A DNA stretch of 64,000 nucleotides from Tsukamurella sp. 8F (GTDB lineage Bacteria > Actinomycetota > Actinomycetes > Mycobacteriales > Mycobacteriaceae), in the NCBI RefSeq assembly GCF_029167375.1, contig NZ_JARFTP010000004.1, forward strand, positions 182,013-246,012, in the 5' to 3' direction. This document shows positions 1 through 12,358 of the stretch, piece after piece (positions within the stretch are counted from its first letter, which is position 1; the number at the start of each line of letters is the position of its first letter). A model generated the notes under the pieces. The model was given only the letters and a program-made list of their open reading frames with translations. It did no database searches and had not been told where the DNA came from. The position numbers and the translations under genes were made by a program.

Positions 1-366
1 CCCGGCCCGGCGCGCGACGGACAGCCCCGGTACGTCACCTCGATCGACGCGGAGTCCGGCACCGTCGAGGTCGGACGGGCGGAGCGGCTGGAGGTCACCC
101 GCATCGTCGCCGACGGAGCCGTGTGGACCGCCGGGAGCGCACCGTCGGGCTCGGTGGAGGCGATGGTGCAGGTACGCGCGCACGGCGGCCTGGCGCCGGT
201 GACCGCGCGCGCCGAGGGCGACACGATCGTCATGGACCTCGCGGAACCGCTACGCGGTGTCGCCCGCGGGCAGGCCGCCGTGCTGTATCTTCCGGACGCC
301 GAACGGGGCGACCTCGTACTGGGATCGGGCACCATCAGTGCGACCGACTCGGTGGTCCATGCCTGA
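1..366 (+). CDS. mnmA: MnmA tRNA-specific 2-thiouridylase, C-terminal fragment
   Basis: The reading frame is open from the first base of the window to a TGA at 364-366, so only the last 121 residues are seen. They carry the C-terminal beta-barrel pattern of MnmA/Trm[12 protein letters not shown], then an RAHGG segment, then [15 protein letters not shown] and a final GSGTI. MnmA puts the 2-thio group on U34 of Lys, Glu and Gln tRNAs. The N-terminal ATP-pyrophosphatase domain and the catalytic cysteines lie outside the window. The stop overlaps the ATG of the next gene by 3 bases, which suggests translational coupling. The assignment rests on this C-terminal pattern only. Confidence 0.85.
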   Translation, partial: PGPARDGQPRYVTSIDAESGTVEVGRAERLEVTRIVADGAVWTAGSAPSGSVEAMVQVRAHGGLAPVTARAEGDTIVMDLAEPLRGVARGQAAVLYLPDAERGDLVLGSGTISATDSVVHA

Positions 367-1366
367 TCTCGACCTGGCCGGGGCAGCAACCGGTATCGGC
401 TCGCACCCGGGTACCGATCCCCGCGCGGCGGCGGAGATCGTGGTCGGCGAGGTGGCGTTGCCCTATGTTCCCGAGCTGCCCGCGCGCGGACTGGGCGCCG
501 ACATGATCGGGCGCGGGGCGGGGCTGCTCGTCGACGTCCCGCTCGACGTGTCGACCACCGGCTACCGGATAGGCGGGCCGAAAGGTGCTGTCGGACAGAA
601 GGCCTCGGACCTGCTGCGCCGTGACGTCGACGCGTTCGAGGAGGCGTACGAGGTGGCGGGTCTGCGTGGCACCGGCCGCGTCGTCAAGGTGCAGGCGGCG
701 GGCCCGCTGACTCTCGCCGCGTCCCTGGAGCTCGTGAACGGGCATCGCGCCGCACGCGACCCGGGGGCACGTCGCGACATCGCCGAGTCGCTCGCGGAGG
801 GGCTGCGGGGGTACGCCGCAGACGTTGCTGGGCGGTGCGGGGCCAGCGTCGTCGTGCAGCTCGACGAACCCATGCTCGGCACCGTCCTGACCGGCCGGAT
901 CCCCGCACTGACCCGGCTCGATCCCATCCCGGCTCTGCCCGTGCCGGATGCGACGGATCTGCTCAACCGCGTGGTGGACGGCCTAGAGACGACGCTGCTG
1001 CACGTGTGCGGCGACGTCGACTGGGCGGTGGTCCGTGGCACGCACGTAGACGGCGTCTGCGTCGACGTAACGCGCCTCAGCGAACGCGACTACGACGGGA
1101 TCGGCGAGTTCGTCGAGTCCAGCCGGCTGCTCGCACTCGGCCTGGTGCCGGCCGTCCCGGCCGGGCGGGCACCCGTGCTCGAGACGGTGCTCGAGCCCGC
1201 AGTGCGGCTGTACGACGCCGTCGGTCTGCCCCGCGCCGCCTTCGCGCGCACGGTCGTATCGCCCGCGTGCGGTCTCGCGGGCGCGCCGGATGCGTACGTC
1301 AGGCCGGCGCTCGCGCTCGCGACCCGTGCGGCCGAAGCGCTGTACGCCGACCCTGCTGCGCTCTGA
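359..1366 (+). CDS. Cobalamin-independent methionine synthase-like (MetE C-terminal domain) protein
   Basis: The 335-residue protein starts at an ATG inside the end of mnmA. It opens with [17 protein letters not shown], a pattern typical of the stand-alone MetE-like barrel proteins of Actinobacteria, and later shows [12 protein letters not shown] and VQLDEP segments of the UROD/MetE barrel. It is less than half the length of true MetE (about 750 residues), so it lacks the N-terminal half, and whether it methylates homocysteine is unknown. M. tuberculosis has a similar uncharacterised gene (Rv3015c) just before ligA. The longer frame from 257 would run deep into mnmA, so I prefer the overlapping ATG. 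Confidence 0.8.
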   Translation: MPDLDLAGAATGIGSHPGTDPRAAAEIVVGEVALPYVPELPARGLGADMIGRGAGLLVDVPLDVSTTGYRIGGPKGAVGQKASDLLRRDVDAFEEAYEVAGLRGTGRVVKVQAAGPLTLAASLELVNGHRAARDPGARRDIAESLAEGLRGYAADVAGRCGASVVVQLDEPMLGTVLTGRIPALTRLDPIPALPVPDATDLLNRVVDGLETTLLHVCGDVDWAVVRGTHVDGVCVDVTRLSERDYDGIGEFVESSRLLALGLVPAVPAGRAPVLETVLEPAVRLYDAVGLPRAAFARTVVSPACGLAGAPDAYVRPALALATRAAEALYADPAAL

Positions 1367-1394
1367 GTACCAGAACCGTGTCCTCGACAGCCCG

Positions 1395-1443
1395 TTGTTA
1401 TCGGAGTAACACTGTAATCATGTAATCACCTCGATCGAGGAGG
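1395..1443 (+). promoter_or_regulatory. Direct and inverted repeats plus strong RBS before the 175-residue gene
   Basis: TGTAATCA occurs twice in tandem at 1413-1420 and 1421-1428. Just upstream TGTTA (1396-1400) and TAACA (1407-1411) form a small inverted repeat. An AGGAGG Shine-Dalgarno follows at 1438-1443, five bases before ATG 1449. The AT-rich repeats stand out from the surroundings and could be half-sites for a regulator; the binding protein is unknown. Confidence 0.4.
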
Positions 1444-1448
1444 CAGAC

Positions 1449-1976
1449 ATGAACAGCAGACGAGCAGCCGGTTGGCAGCGCGGGCCCCTGCCCGACGCGT
1501 CCGATGCGGGCGACTGGTTCGTCGGGAGGCTCCCGGACGGATGGTTCGACGGGCCGCCTCAGGTCACCGTCGACCGCGACGAGGTCGTGGTCGTCGGACG
1601 CCTGCCGGACGCGGACCAGAAGGCCGCGCAGGCCGAGGGCCGGGCCGCGCGGTTCCGCGAGGAGACGCGCCACGACCGCATGCGCATCGCCGACGAGGCC
1701 CAGGAGCGTTACGGCAGGCGGGTCTCGTGGGGCGTCGAGGCCGGTGGTGAGCGAATGCTGTTCACGCATCAGGCGGTCCCCGTGATGACCAGGCTGAGGC
1801 AGCCGGATCGGCTGGTGCTGGACACTCTTGTCGATGCGGGCGTCGCACGCTCGCGTGCCGACGCGCTCGCGTGGTGCGTGCGGCTCGTCGGCGAGCACGC
1901 CGACGAGTGGCTCGCGAAGCTGCGTGAGGCGATGACGACGGTAGACGACCTGCGCGCGGAGGGTCCGGGGCTCTAG
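1449..1976 (+). CDS. Conserved actinobacterial protein of unknown function
   Basis: The 175-residue soluble protein has no signal peptide or membrane segment. The N-terminal part holds acidic, glycine-rich strands (VTVDRDEVVVVGRLPD); the middle is highly charged and probably helical (about residues 58-90); the C-terminal half reads ERMLFTHQAVPVMTRLRQP and then VLDTLVDAGVARSRADALAWCVRLVGEH. That last part looks like the helix pattern of small DNA-binding or antitoxin-like proteins, but I do not recognise a named family. It is preceded by a near-perfect AGGAGG ribosome binding site and an unusual repeat-containing upstream region. It stands alone between the MetE-like gene and amt, on the same strand. 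No function can be assigned. Confidence 0.7.
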   Translation: MNSRRAAGWQRGPLPDASDAGDWFVGRLPDGWFDGPPQVTVDRDEVVVVGRLPDADQKAAQAEGRAARFREETRHDRMRIADEAQERYGRRVSWGVEAGGERMLFTHQAVPVMTRLRQPDRLVLDTLVDAGVARSRADALAWCVRLVGEHADEWLAKLREAMTTVDDLRAEGPGL

Positions 1977-2072
1977 CCCGGCGAAACGGACCTACGTGCG
2001 GCGCCCTCGGACGCGGCGCCGTGCGCAGGGAATACACTTCCCGGCGATTCTTTTCTTCCGAGAGGTGGACCC

Positions 2073-3371
2073 GTGCATGGAGTCCTGAACGGCGCGGACA
2101 CCGCGTGGGTACTGGCGGCTGCGGCCATGGTGCTGCTGATGACGCCGGCGCTGGGCTTGTTCTACGGCGGTATGGTGCGCTCGAAGAGCGTGCTCAACAT
2201 GATGATGATGTGCCTCACGGCTATCCCGATCGTGTGGGTGCTGTGGGTCGTGTCCGGCTACTCGCTGGCGTTCGGGCCCGACGTCGCCGGGCTGTTCGGC
2301 AACCCGTTCACGTGGCTGGGGCTGCATGGCCTGTTCTCCGTGCACGGCACGCTGCCGCTGGTCGGCACGGTCCCGGCCATGGCGTTCGTGTTCTTCCAGG
2401 CCGGTTTCGCCATGGTCACCGTCGCGCTCATCGCGGGCGCGGTCGCGGACCGTATGCGGTTCACGTCGTGGCTGCTGTTCGCGGGCTTCTGGTGTGTCCT
2501 CGTCTACTTCCCGGTGGCGCACTGGGTGTTCGCGGCACCAGGGCTCACGGCGGAACACGGGGGGTGGATCGTCTCGCATCTGAAAGCGATCGACTACGCG
2601 GGCGGCACCGCGGTCGAGATCAACTCGGGTGCGGCGGCCCTGATGATGGCGCTGATCCTGGGCAGGCGCCGTGGCTGGCCACGCGATCCGATGCGTCCGC
2701 ACAACCTGCCGTTCGTCATGCTCGGCGCGGGTCTATTGTGGTTCGGGTGGTTCGGCTTCAACGCGGGTTCGGCCCTAGCGGCTGACGGCAGCGCCGCCGT
2801 CGTCGCCGCGAACACCCTCGGGGCGGGGGCGATGTCGATCGTCACCTGGCTGACGGTCGAGCGCGTGCGGCACGGCCGTCCCACTTCGTTCGGCGCCGCG
2901 TCGGGTGTCGTCGCCGGGCTTGTCGCGATCACGCCGTCGTGTGCGTCGGTGACGCCGATCGGTGCGCTCGCCATCGGCGCGATCGCCGGCGCGGTGAGCT
3001 CGTACGCGATCGAGCTCAAGTACAAGTGGGGCTACGACGACTCTCTCGACGTGGTCGGTGTGCACCTCGTCAGCGGCGTGGTCGGCACCCTGATGATCGG
3101 CATCGTCGGCAGCAAGGCGGCGCCGACGGGGGTGGCGGGACTCCTGTACGGCGGTGGCGTGGACCAACTGTGGCGGCAGGCCGTCGCCGTCCTCGCGGTG
3201 CTCGGGTACTCGGCTGCGGTCACGGCCGTGATCGCGTTCGCGCTGAAATTCACGCTGGGCCTGCGCGCGCATCCCCAGCACGAGATGGACGGTATCGACG
3301 ACGCCGAGCACGCCGAGTCGGCGTACGACTTCCACGTGGCTCGGGGCGGGCGCGTCGATCTCGGCCGGTGA
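2073..3371 (+). CDS. amt: Ammonium transporter Amt
   Basis: The 432-residue membrane protein has the Amt/Rh profile. An N-terminal segment with LGLFYGGMVRSKSVLN is the family signature; the first pore histidine appears in VAHWVFA and the second in DVVGVHLVSGVVG. About eleven membrane segments alternate through the length, and the C-terminal tail is cytoplasmic and charged. Amt conducts ammonium or ammonia into the cell. The start is GTG at 2073, with GAGAGGTGG just upstream and a -10-like TACACT at 2033-2038. No glnK (PII) gene follows, unlike the usual amt-glnK pair, so control by PII cannot be read from context. Confidence 0.93.
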   Translation: MHGVLNGADTAWVLAAAAMVLLMTPALGLFYGGMVRSKSVLNMMMMCLTAIPIVWVLWVVSGYSLAFGPDVAGLFGNPFTWLGLHGLFSVHGTLPLVGTVPAMAFVFFQAGFAMVTVALIAGAVADRMRFTSWLLFAGFWCVLVYFPVAHWVFAAPGLTAEHGGWIVSHLKAIDYAGGTAVEINSGAAALMMALILGRRRGWPRDPMRPHNLPFVMLGAGLLWFGWFGFNAGSALAADGSAAVVAANTLGAGAMSIVTWLTVERVRHGRPTSFGAASGVVAGLVAITPSCASVTPIGALAIGAIAGAVSSYAIELKYKWGYDDSLDVVGVHLVSGVVGTLMIGIVGSKAAPTGVAGLLYGGGVDQLWRQAVAVLAVLGYSAAVTAVIAFALKFTLGLRAHPQHEMDGIDDAEHAESAYDFHVARGGRVDLGR

Positions 3372-3384
3372 CACCCGCAGGACG

Positions 3385-3408
3385 AGAACGTGTTCTACAG
3401 TGTGATCT
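3385..3408 (+). promoter_or_regulatory. KstR-like palindrome overlapping a leaderless promoter
   Basis: AGAAC (3385-3389) and GTTCT (3392-3396) are perfect inverted arms around GT, matching the AACnnGTT core of the mycobacterial KstR operator. Its last base is the first base of TACAGT (3396-3401), a TANNNT -10 element, and exactly 7 nt separate that from GTG 3409. No Shine-Dalgarno is visible. A bound repressor would cover the -10 and start point. KstR itself is not in the window. Confidence 0.55.
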
Positions 3409-4263
3409 GTGCAGATAGGGATCGTCCACTTCACCAGTGATCGCGGGATCGGGCCCGCTGCGCTCGCCCCGCTCGTCGAGTCCGCAGAGCTCGCGGCCTA
3501 CTACGTGCCGGAGCACGGCCACATCCCGGTGCGACGCGACGCCGCTCATCCGGGGACCGGTGGGCCCGAACTCCCTGACGACCGCTACATGCGCACGCTC
3601 GATCCATGGGCGTCGCTGGCGGCGGCAGCGGCGGTGACCTCCCGCGTCGCGCTCGGCACCGCCGTGGCGCTACCGGTGCAGTCGGACCCCATCACGCTCG
3701 CGAAGGCGGTCGCCACCGTCGATCACATATCGGGCGGCCGCGTGACGCTCGGCGTCGGATTCGGCTGGAACACAGACGAACTGGGGGACCACGGTGTGCC
3801 GGCGGGGCGCCGGCGGACGATGCTGCGCGAGTATCTGGAGGCGATGCGTGCGCTCTGGACGGACGATGTGGCCGCCTATGATGGCGAGTTAGTTCGGTTC
3901 GGGCCCAGTTGGGCGTGGCCGAAGCCGATCGGTCCGCTCCCGACGCTGCTCGGCGCGGGCGGAACGGATAAGAACTTCCGATGGATCGCGCGCAACGCGC
4001 GCGGCTGGATCACGACGCCCCGGGATCGCGGCATCGCTGCCGCATGCCTACGACTGCAGCAGCTGTGGGCCGAGGAGGAGCGCGATGGCAGCCCCTATGT
4101 CGTCGCCCTCGACGGTGTCCCGGCCCTGGACCGGCTGGCGCGCTGGGACGAGGCGGGGGTCGACCTGGTGCTTTACCCTGCCGTCGACGAGAGTGTGTCG
4201 GCTGCAACCGAATACCTCGGTCGTCTCGCGGACGCCGTCCGGCCCTGGGCCGAGGTGCCCTAG
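3409..4263 (+). CDS. F420-dependent LLM-class oxidoreductase
   Basis: The 284-residue protein has the luciferase-like monooxygenase (LLM) TIM-barrel pattern: an early IGIVHFTSD strand, EHGHIPV, RVALGTAVALPVQ, DHISGGRVTLGVGFGWN, then EYLEAMRALW. These are features of the actinobacterial F420-dependent subgroup, which reduces or oxidises small organic substrates with F420. The substrate is unknown. The GTG start is set by a -10 element 7 nt upstream, so the message is probably leaderless. A KstR-like site overlaps this promoter, which would link the gene to steroid or cholesterol breakdown; M. tuberculosis Rv3520c is a comparable KstR-regulon LLM protein. It contains a TTA leucine codon at 3889-3891, rare in such GC-rich genes. 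Confidence 0.8.
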   Translation: MQIGIVHFTSDRGIGPAALAPLVESAELAAYYVPEHGHIPVRRDAAHPGTGGPELPDDRYMRTLDPWASLAAAAAVTSRVALGTAVALPVQSDPITLAKAVATVDHISGGRVTLGVGFGWNTDELGDHGVPAGRRRTMLREYLEAMRALWTDDVAAYDGELVRFGPSWAWPKPIGPLPTLLGAGGTDKNFRWIARNARGWITTPRDRGIAAACLRLQQLWAEEERDGSPYVVALDGVPALDRLARWDEAGVDLVLYPAVDESVSAATEYLGRLADAVRPWAEVP

Positions 4264-4264
4264 G

Positions 4265-8186
<3,922 letters not shown>

Positions 8187-8203
8187 GGACCACCGGACAG
8201 TAG

Positions 8204-8262
8204 AGCTTGATATTGTCAAGTTTACATGTGATCCTCAAGCTGTATATCGGCAGCCGGAGGAG
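8204..8262 (+). promoter_or_regulatory. Candidate operator, promoter and RBS of the DHA2 transporter
   Basis: This stretch is AT-rich for the region. AGCTTGA (8204-8210) is matched by TCAAG (8216-8220) and again by TCAAGCT (8235-8241), giving nested inverted repeats. A possible promoter is TTTACA (8221-8226), 16 bp, TATATC (8243-8248). GGAGGAG (8256-8262) is the ribosome site. Drug exporters of this type usually have a TetR, MarR or PadR repressor; none is adjacent here. Confidence 0.4.
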
Positions 8263-8268
8263 TGAGAC

Positions 8269-9807
8269 ATGGGGCAGGCACGGGTGTCCGTCCCGTCGGT
8301 GGCGGGCTCGAAGAAGCTGGCGGTCCTGGCGGCTGTCTATGTCGCCGTCTTGGTCATCAACCTCGACGTCACCATCGTCAACGTCGCGCTACCGAGTATC
8401 GCGACCGAGTTGGACGCGAACACCCGTGGGCTGCAGTGGATCGCGGACGGCTACAACCTGGCGTTCGCGGCGCTGGTCCTCGCCTTCGGCAGCCTGTCCG
8501 ACCGGTATGGACGTCGGCCCGCGCTGATCGTCGGGCTCCTCGGTTTCGCGGCCGCGAGCGTGGCCGGCGCGATGGCGCATGGCACGGGCGAGCTGATCGC
8601 GGCGCGCTTCGCGATGGGTGCTTTCGCGGCGCTCGTGTTCCCGACGACGCTGTCGATCATCACCAACGCGTTCCCGGATCGGGCGCAGCGAGCCGCCGCG
8701 CTCGGCGGGTGGGGCGCGGTCGTGGGGCTCGGCGTCGCAGCGGGTCCGGTGACCGGCGGCCTGCTGCTGAACCACTTCTACTGGGCGAGCGTGTTCTGGG
8801 CCCTGGCTCCGGTCGCCGTGGTCGCCGCTGCCGCGGCGTACCTCGTGGTCCCGGAATCGCGCGAAGACGGCGTCCCGGCTCTCGACATCCCCGGGCTTGC
8901 GCTCTCGATCGCGCTTCTGGGCGCGCTGGTCTACACCGTCATCGAGGCGCCGGGCCGCGGCTGGTCGAGCCCCGAGAGCCTGCTCGGTTTCGCGACATGC
9001 GTCGTGGTGGCGGCCGTATTCGTCGCCGTCGAGCGGAGGGCGGCGAACCCCATGCTCGATGTCGCACTGTTCGCCGATAGACGGTTCAGCGCGGCGAGCG
9101 GTGCCGTTGCCGTCACCTTCTTCGCGCTGTCCGGATTCATCTTCCTCGTCACCCAGTACTTCCAGGTCCTGCGCGAGTTCAGCCCGCTGTCGACCGGCGC
9201 GCGCATCCTGCCGGTTGCCGGCGCGATCGCTGCGGCATCGATGATCGGCGGTCTGCTCGCGCCGCGGGTCGGCACGCGCGCTGTGGTGGTGGCCGGCCTG
9301 ACGTCCTTCGGTATCGCGATGGCCTGGATCGCCGGCGCCCTCGGCGCCGCCACGCCTTACTGGGGTGTCATCGTCCCGCAGATGCTGCTGATGGGGACCG
9401 GGATCGGGCTCGTCTCCACCCCGGCGACGGAGTCGATCATGCTCGTCCTGCCAGCAGCGCGGGCCGGTGTCGGGTCAGCGGTCAACGATGCCACCCGCGA
9501 ACTCGGGTCGACTCTGGGAGTCGCGGTCATCGGCTCGGTCTTCGCCTCGATCTTCGGAGATCGCCTGTCGGGCAGCGCGTTCGCCGGCACCCCGCATGCC
9601 GGACCGGCGGCGGAGTCACCCACGCTCGCATTCACGGTCGCCGGTCGGGACGCGTCCCTCGTCGTCGCCGCCCAGGACGCGTTCCTCGGTGGACTGTCGG
9701 CCGCATGTGTCGTGGTGGCCGTGCTCTGCTTCGCGGCGGCCGTCGTCGGACTCGCGGCACTGCCCGGGCGCTCTGCGCCGGCAACGTCCCGCAGCCGTCC
9801 GTCCTGA
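8269..9807 (+). CDS. MFS multidrug exporter, DHA2 (EmrB/QacA-like) family
   Basis: The 512-residue membrane protein has about fourteen hydrophobic segments, the DHA2 count. Family motifs are present: NLDVTIVNVALPSI in the first helix (motif D1), LQWIADGYNLAFAALVLAFGSLSDRYGRRP (split here by helix 2; motif A), GWGAVVGLGVAAGPVTGG (the antiporter motif C), and DATRELGSTLGVAVIGSVF near the C-terminus. It should export drugs or other amphipathic compounds in exchange for protons. Start ATG 8269 follows GGAGGAG at a 6-nt distance. A dyad-rich region upstream looks like an operator. The substrate cannot be predicted. Confidence 0.88.
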   Translation: MGQARVSVPSVAGSKKLAVLAAVYVAVLVINLDVTIVNVALPSIATELDANTRGLQWIADGYNLAFAALVLAFGSLSDRYGRRPALIVGLLGFAAASVAGAMAHGTGELIAARFAMGAFAALVFPTTLSIITNAFPDRAQRAAALGGWGAVVGLGVAAGPVTGGLLLNHFYWASVFWALAPVAVVAAAAAYLVVPESREDGVPALDIPGLALSIALLGALVYTVIEAPGRGWSSPESLLGFATCVVVAAVFVAVERRAANPMLDVALFADRRFSAASGAVAVTFFALSGFIFLVTQYFQVLREFSPLSTGARILPVAGAIAAASMIGGLLAPRVGTRAVVVAGLTSFGIAMAWIAGALGAATPYWGVIVPQMLLMGTGIGLVSTPATESIMLVLPAARAGVGSAVNDATRELGSTLGVAVIGSVFASIFGDRLSGSAFAGTPHAGPAAESPTLAFTVAGRDASLVVAAQDAFLGGLSAACVVVAVLCFAAAVVGLAALPGRSAPATSRSRPS

Positions 9808-9880
9808 GCGTGGCCCTACGCGCGGCCGCGGGCGGTGCAGACGGCCGCGGGAGGCGCGAACCGCGGCGGTGGCGCGGTCG

Positions 9881-10531
9881 TCAGCTCAGGACGGTCGCGA
9901 CGATCCCTGCGAGGTAGCCGAGCCGGGCGACCTCGGACGGCCGGAAGTCGGGTCCGCCGGGCCGCCCGACGATGACGGCCTTGCCGATCGCGCCGAGCGG
10001 TGCACCGGCGAGCGTCGTGTCCATATCGCGCCATGGCGCCGGGACCCAGTCCGCGTCACCGTCGAGGGCGAGTGGGCCGGGCAGCGGCAGGAATTCGAGC
10101 GATGCAGGCGGCGTCTCGGGCAGTCCGGACGAGCCGAACAGCGGCCACTTCGCCCCCGTCGTGTTCGCTACGACCGCGCACCAGCCGACGCGGAGTGTGC
10201 GCGGGACCTGGTCGACGAGCATCTGCAACTGATCGCGGCCGGCGGTCGCGACGTGGTCGATGAGCTCGAGCTCGCGATGCGTGTCGAGCATGTCGGCGTA
10301 CGGGCGGATCGACTGGACGCGGACGCCGTCGAGGGCCTCCGCAGCCGTGATGAGCGTGTCCGGGAGGGAGCGTTCCCCGAGGTCTACGACGAGGTCGTCG
10401 ACCACGAAGTCCTGGCCGCGCTCGACGACGTCCAGCGAGAGTATGTCGGCGCCCACGGAGCCGAGGGCGACGGCGAGGGACCCCAGGCTGCCGGGGCGAT
10501 CCGTCAGGCGGACACGGAGCAGGTATGACAC
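9881..10531 (-). CDS. ACT-domain protein
   Basis: The 216-residue protein opens with SYLLRVRLTDRPGSLGSLAVALGSVGADILSLDVV (an ACT ligand-binding fold, split at residues 15-20 by the glycine turn) and continues with a C-terminal region of unknown fold. ACT domains bind amino acids and act as sensors; M. tuberculosis has the same kind of gene (Rv3013) beside gatC. The start is GTG 10531, because GACAAT (10539-10544 on the complement) ends 7 nt before it; the frame extends 16 codons further without support. It converges with the DHA2 transporter. The ligand and partner are unknown. Confidence 0.75.
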   Translation of the reverse strand: MSYLLRVRLTDRPGSLGSLAVALGSVGADILSLDVVERGQDFVVDDLVVDLGERSLPDTLITAAEALDGVRVQSIRPYADMLDTHRELELIDHVATAGRDQLQMLVDQVPRTLRVGWCAVVANTTGAKWPLFGSSGLPETPPASLEFLPLPGPLALDGDADWVPAPWRDMDTTLAGAPLGAIGKAVIVGRPGGPDFRPSEVARLGYLAGIVATVLS

Positions 10532-10615
10532 GCGGTCGATTGTCGCATCCGGTCTCGGGTGCAGCCCGACGGAGACCATCCACGCGAGGTCACGCGGGTT
10601 GTCGTCCTGCTCCGC

Positions 10616-11017
10616 TCAGCCGCTCGCCGTGTCGTATGCCACCCGCGCAGCATCCACCTCGGGCATGTTGGCCTCCGCCCATACCTTGAGTTGCAACACC
10701 ACCTCACGCAGCGACCAGCCCAGGTCGGTCAGGGAGTATGTGACCGTGACCGGCACCGTCGGCTCGACCTCGCGGTGTATGAGGCCGTCGCGTTCGAGCG
10801 TCCGCAGGGTCTGGGTGAGCATCTTCTGGCTCACCCCGGCCACTATGCGCGCGATCTCGGAGTATCGCTTCGGCCCGTTCGCAAGTGCGGCGATGACCAA
10901 CGTCACCCACTTGTTGGACAGCTGATCGAGCAGGGCACGGCTCGGGCACTGCCGCAGGTAGGCGTTGTACTCGCGCTTCTGCTCGTCGCGGATCTCGGCT
11001 GCGGTCGCTGTCGCCAT
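10616..11017 (-). CDS. HxlR-family transcriptional regulator
   Basis: The 133-residue protein is a winged-helix HxlR regulator: CPSRALLDQLSNKWVTLVIAAL, then GPKRYSEIARIVAGVSQKMLTQTLRTLERDGLI (the recognition helix lies in VSQKMLTQTLRTLERDG) and YSLTDLGWSL. The single N-terminal cysteine before the domain is the redox-sensitive position in some members. It is divergent from an oxidoreductase gene 101 bp away, the usual arrangement for this family, and probably controls it. ATG 11017 is chosen because GGGAGG lies just upstream on the complement; the longer open frame has no such site. Confidence 0.88.
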   Translation of the reverse strand: MATATAAEIRDEQKREYNAYLRQCPSRALLDQLSNKWVTLVIAALANGPKRYSEIARIVAGVSQKMLTQTLRTLERDGLIHREVEPTVPVTVTYSLTDLGWSLREVVLQLKVWAEANMPEVDAARVAYDTASG

Positions 11018-11037
11018 CGTGCCTCCCGGTGTGTTAC

Positions 11038-11051
11038 GCACTTTTGAGTGC
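11038..11051. promoter_or_regulatory. Inverted repeat between hxlR-type regulator and oxidoreductase
   Basis: GCACT (11038-11042) and AGTGC (11047-11051) are perfect inverted arms with a 4-bp spacer in the divergent intergenic region. HxlR proteins bind such short dyads to repress the neighbouring redox gene, so this is the likely operator. Confidence 0.4.
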
Positions 11052-11118
11052 CTACTTCCCAATGGAGAGTAGCGCCACGATGCTGGTGCGACAACATCGA
11101 TCGCAAGGGAGGCTGCAC

Positions 11119-11994
11119 ATGAAGACAGTGGTGATGACCGAGGACGTCCCAGAGTTCCTCGACCGCCCGATCCCCGAAGCCGGGGCAGGCGAGCTGGTGG
11201 TCCGCGTAGCGGCGGCTGCCGTGAACCCCATCGACGTGCAGACCGCGGACGGACTGCCACGCCGGATCGGCTGGACCGCGCCGGACGCCGTGCTCGAGCT
11301 CGGCTGGGACTTCGCGGGCGAGGTCGTCGCAACCGCACCGGATACGTCGATCGCCGCGGGTACGACGGTGGCCGGGCTCGTCCCGGGGACCGAGCGCGGC
11401 TCGTTCGCCGAGTACGTCGCAGTCCCCGAAGCGGCGGTCGCCCCGGTACCCAAGGGCCTGGACGTCGTCGCGGCGGGCAGTGTGCCGTTGAACACACTCA
11501 CCGCCGCGCAGGCGGTCGACCTGCTCGGGGAACCGGACGGCGAGCTCCTCGTGACCGGCGCGGCCGGCGCCGTCGGGCTCTATGCCGTGACCCTCGCCGC
11601 GCGTGCCGGCTGGCGGGTCGCGGCCTACGCCCGGCCCTCGGACAGAGAGGTGGTGCTCGCCGCGGGCGCGGCGTCGGCCCCGGGCGGGGTCGGGGACGGT
11701 TACGCCGCCGTTCTGGACGCCGCTGCGCTCGGTGACCCGGCTGTGGCGGCGGTGGCCGACGGCGGCGTCTATGTGGGTGTGCTCCCCTCGGCGACGCCCA
11801 CGTCGGACCGTGTGCGGGTCGCGGCGGTCTCCGTGGTGCCCGACGGTGCGCGTACCCGCGAGCTGCTCGGCCTCGTCGCCGACGGCGTGCTTGCGGCCCG
11901 CGTGCGGTCGACGGTGCCGCTCGAGCGGTTCGCGGACGCGCTCGAAGAGGCGGGACGCCCTGGCGGCCGCGGCCGCGTAGTGCTGACCACCTAG
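11119..11994 (+). CDS. NADPH:quinone oxidoreductase-like MDR protein
   Basis: The 291-residue medium-chain dehydrogenase/reductase has a GroES-like N-terminal part ([18 protein letters not shown], then [12 protein letters not shown]) and a Rossmann fold with the nucleotide-binding turn [13 protein letters not shown] near residue 140. It lacks the zinc-ligand cysteines of alcohol dehydrogenases, as expected for the quinone-oxidoreductase branch. It probably reduces quinones or enals with NADPH. ATG 11119 follows AAGGGAGG by 6 nt. The divergent HxlR gene suggests induction by electrophiles or redox stress; this is inference from the gene pair. Confidence 0.83.
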   Translation: MKTVVMTEDVPEFLDRPIPEAGAGELVVRVAAAAVNPIDVQTADGLPRRIGWTAPDAVLELGWDFAGEVVATAPDTSIAAGTTVAGLVPGTERGSFAEYVAVPEAAVAPVPKGLDVVAAGSVPLNTLTAAQAVDLLGEPDGELLVTGAAGAVGLYAVTLAARAGWRVAAYARPSDREVVLAAGAASAPGGVGDGYAAVLDAAALGDPAVAAVADGGVYVGVLPSATPTSDRVRVAAVSVVPDGARTRELLGLVADGVLAARVRSTVPLERFADALEEAGRPGGRGRVVLTT

Positions 11995-12046
11995 GCGCCC
12001 ACGGCTGGGCCGCCCACTGCATCGCATCCGTCGCTACCTCGTCCCA

Positions 12047-12059
12047 TAGACTGGCAGTC
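12047..12059 (+). promoter_or_regulatory. Leaderless promoter -10 element for gatC
   Basis: TAGACT (12047-12052) ends exactly 7 nt before ATG 12060; no Shine-Dalgarno is visible. Confidence 0.65.
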
Positions 12060-12356
12060 ATGTCTGCCATCTCCCGGGACGAGGTCGCGCACCTGGCGCG
12101 ACTCTCGCGCCTCGCCGTCACCGAAGAGGAGCTGGACACCTTTGCGGGCCAGCTCGATTCGATCCTCGAGCACGTGAAGGTGGTGACCGAGCTCGGTGAC
12201 GCCGACGTCGAGCCGCTCACACTGCCCGTCGGCAACGTCAACGCAGGGCGCCCCGACGTTCCGGCCGGCGGCCTCACTCCGCAGCAGGCGCTGTCCGGCG
12301 CGCCCGCCGTCGAGGGGGATCGCTTCGCCGTGCCGCGCATCCTGGGCGAGGAGTGA
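12060..12356 (+). CDS. gatC: GatC subunit of aspartyl/glutamyl-tRNA amidotransferase
   Basis: The 98-residue protein has the GatC pattern: [34 protein letters not shown], then a C-terminal region ending with DRFAVPRIL. GatC wraps around GatA and GatB and stabilises the complex. The ATG is placed by a -10 element 7 nt upstream. The gatA GTG follows the stop after two bases, so gatC and gatA are one transcript. The glutamine pathway it serves is completed by gatB, gltX and tRNA-Gln elsewhere in the window. Confidence 0.95.
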   Translation: MSAISRDEVAHLARLSRLAVTEEELDTFAGQLDSILEHVKVVTELGDADVEPLTLPVGNVNAGRPDVPAGGLTPQQALSGAPAVEGDRFAVPRILGEE

Positions 12357-12358
12357 AC

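Noticed and set aside
3889..3891. TTA leucine codon as a sign of bldA-like control of the LLM gene
   Set aside because: A single rare codon outside Streptomyces gives no support for developmental tRNA control.
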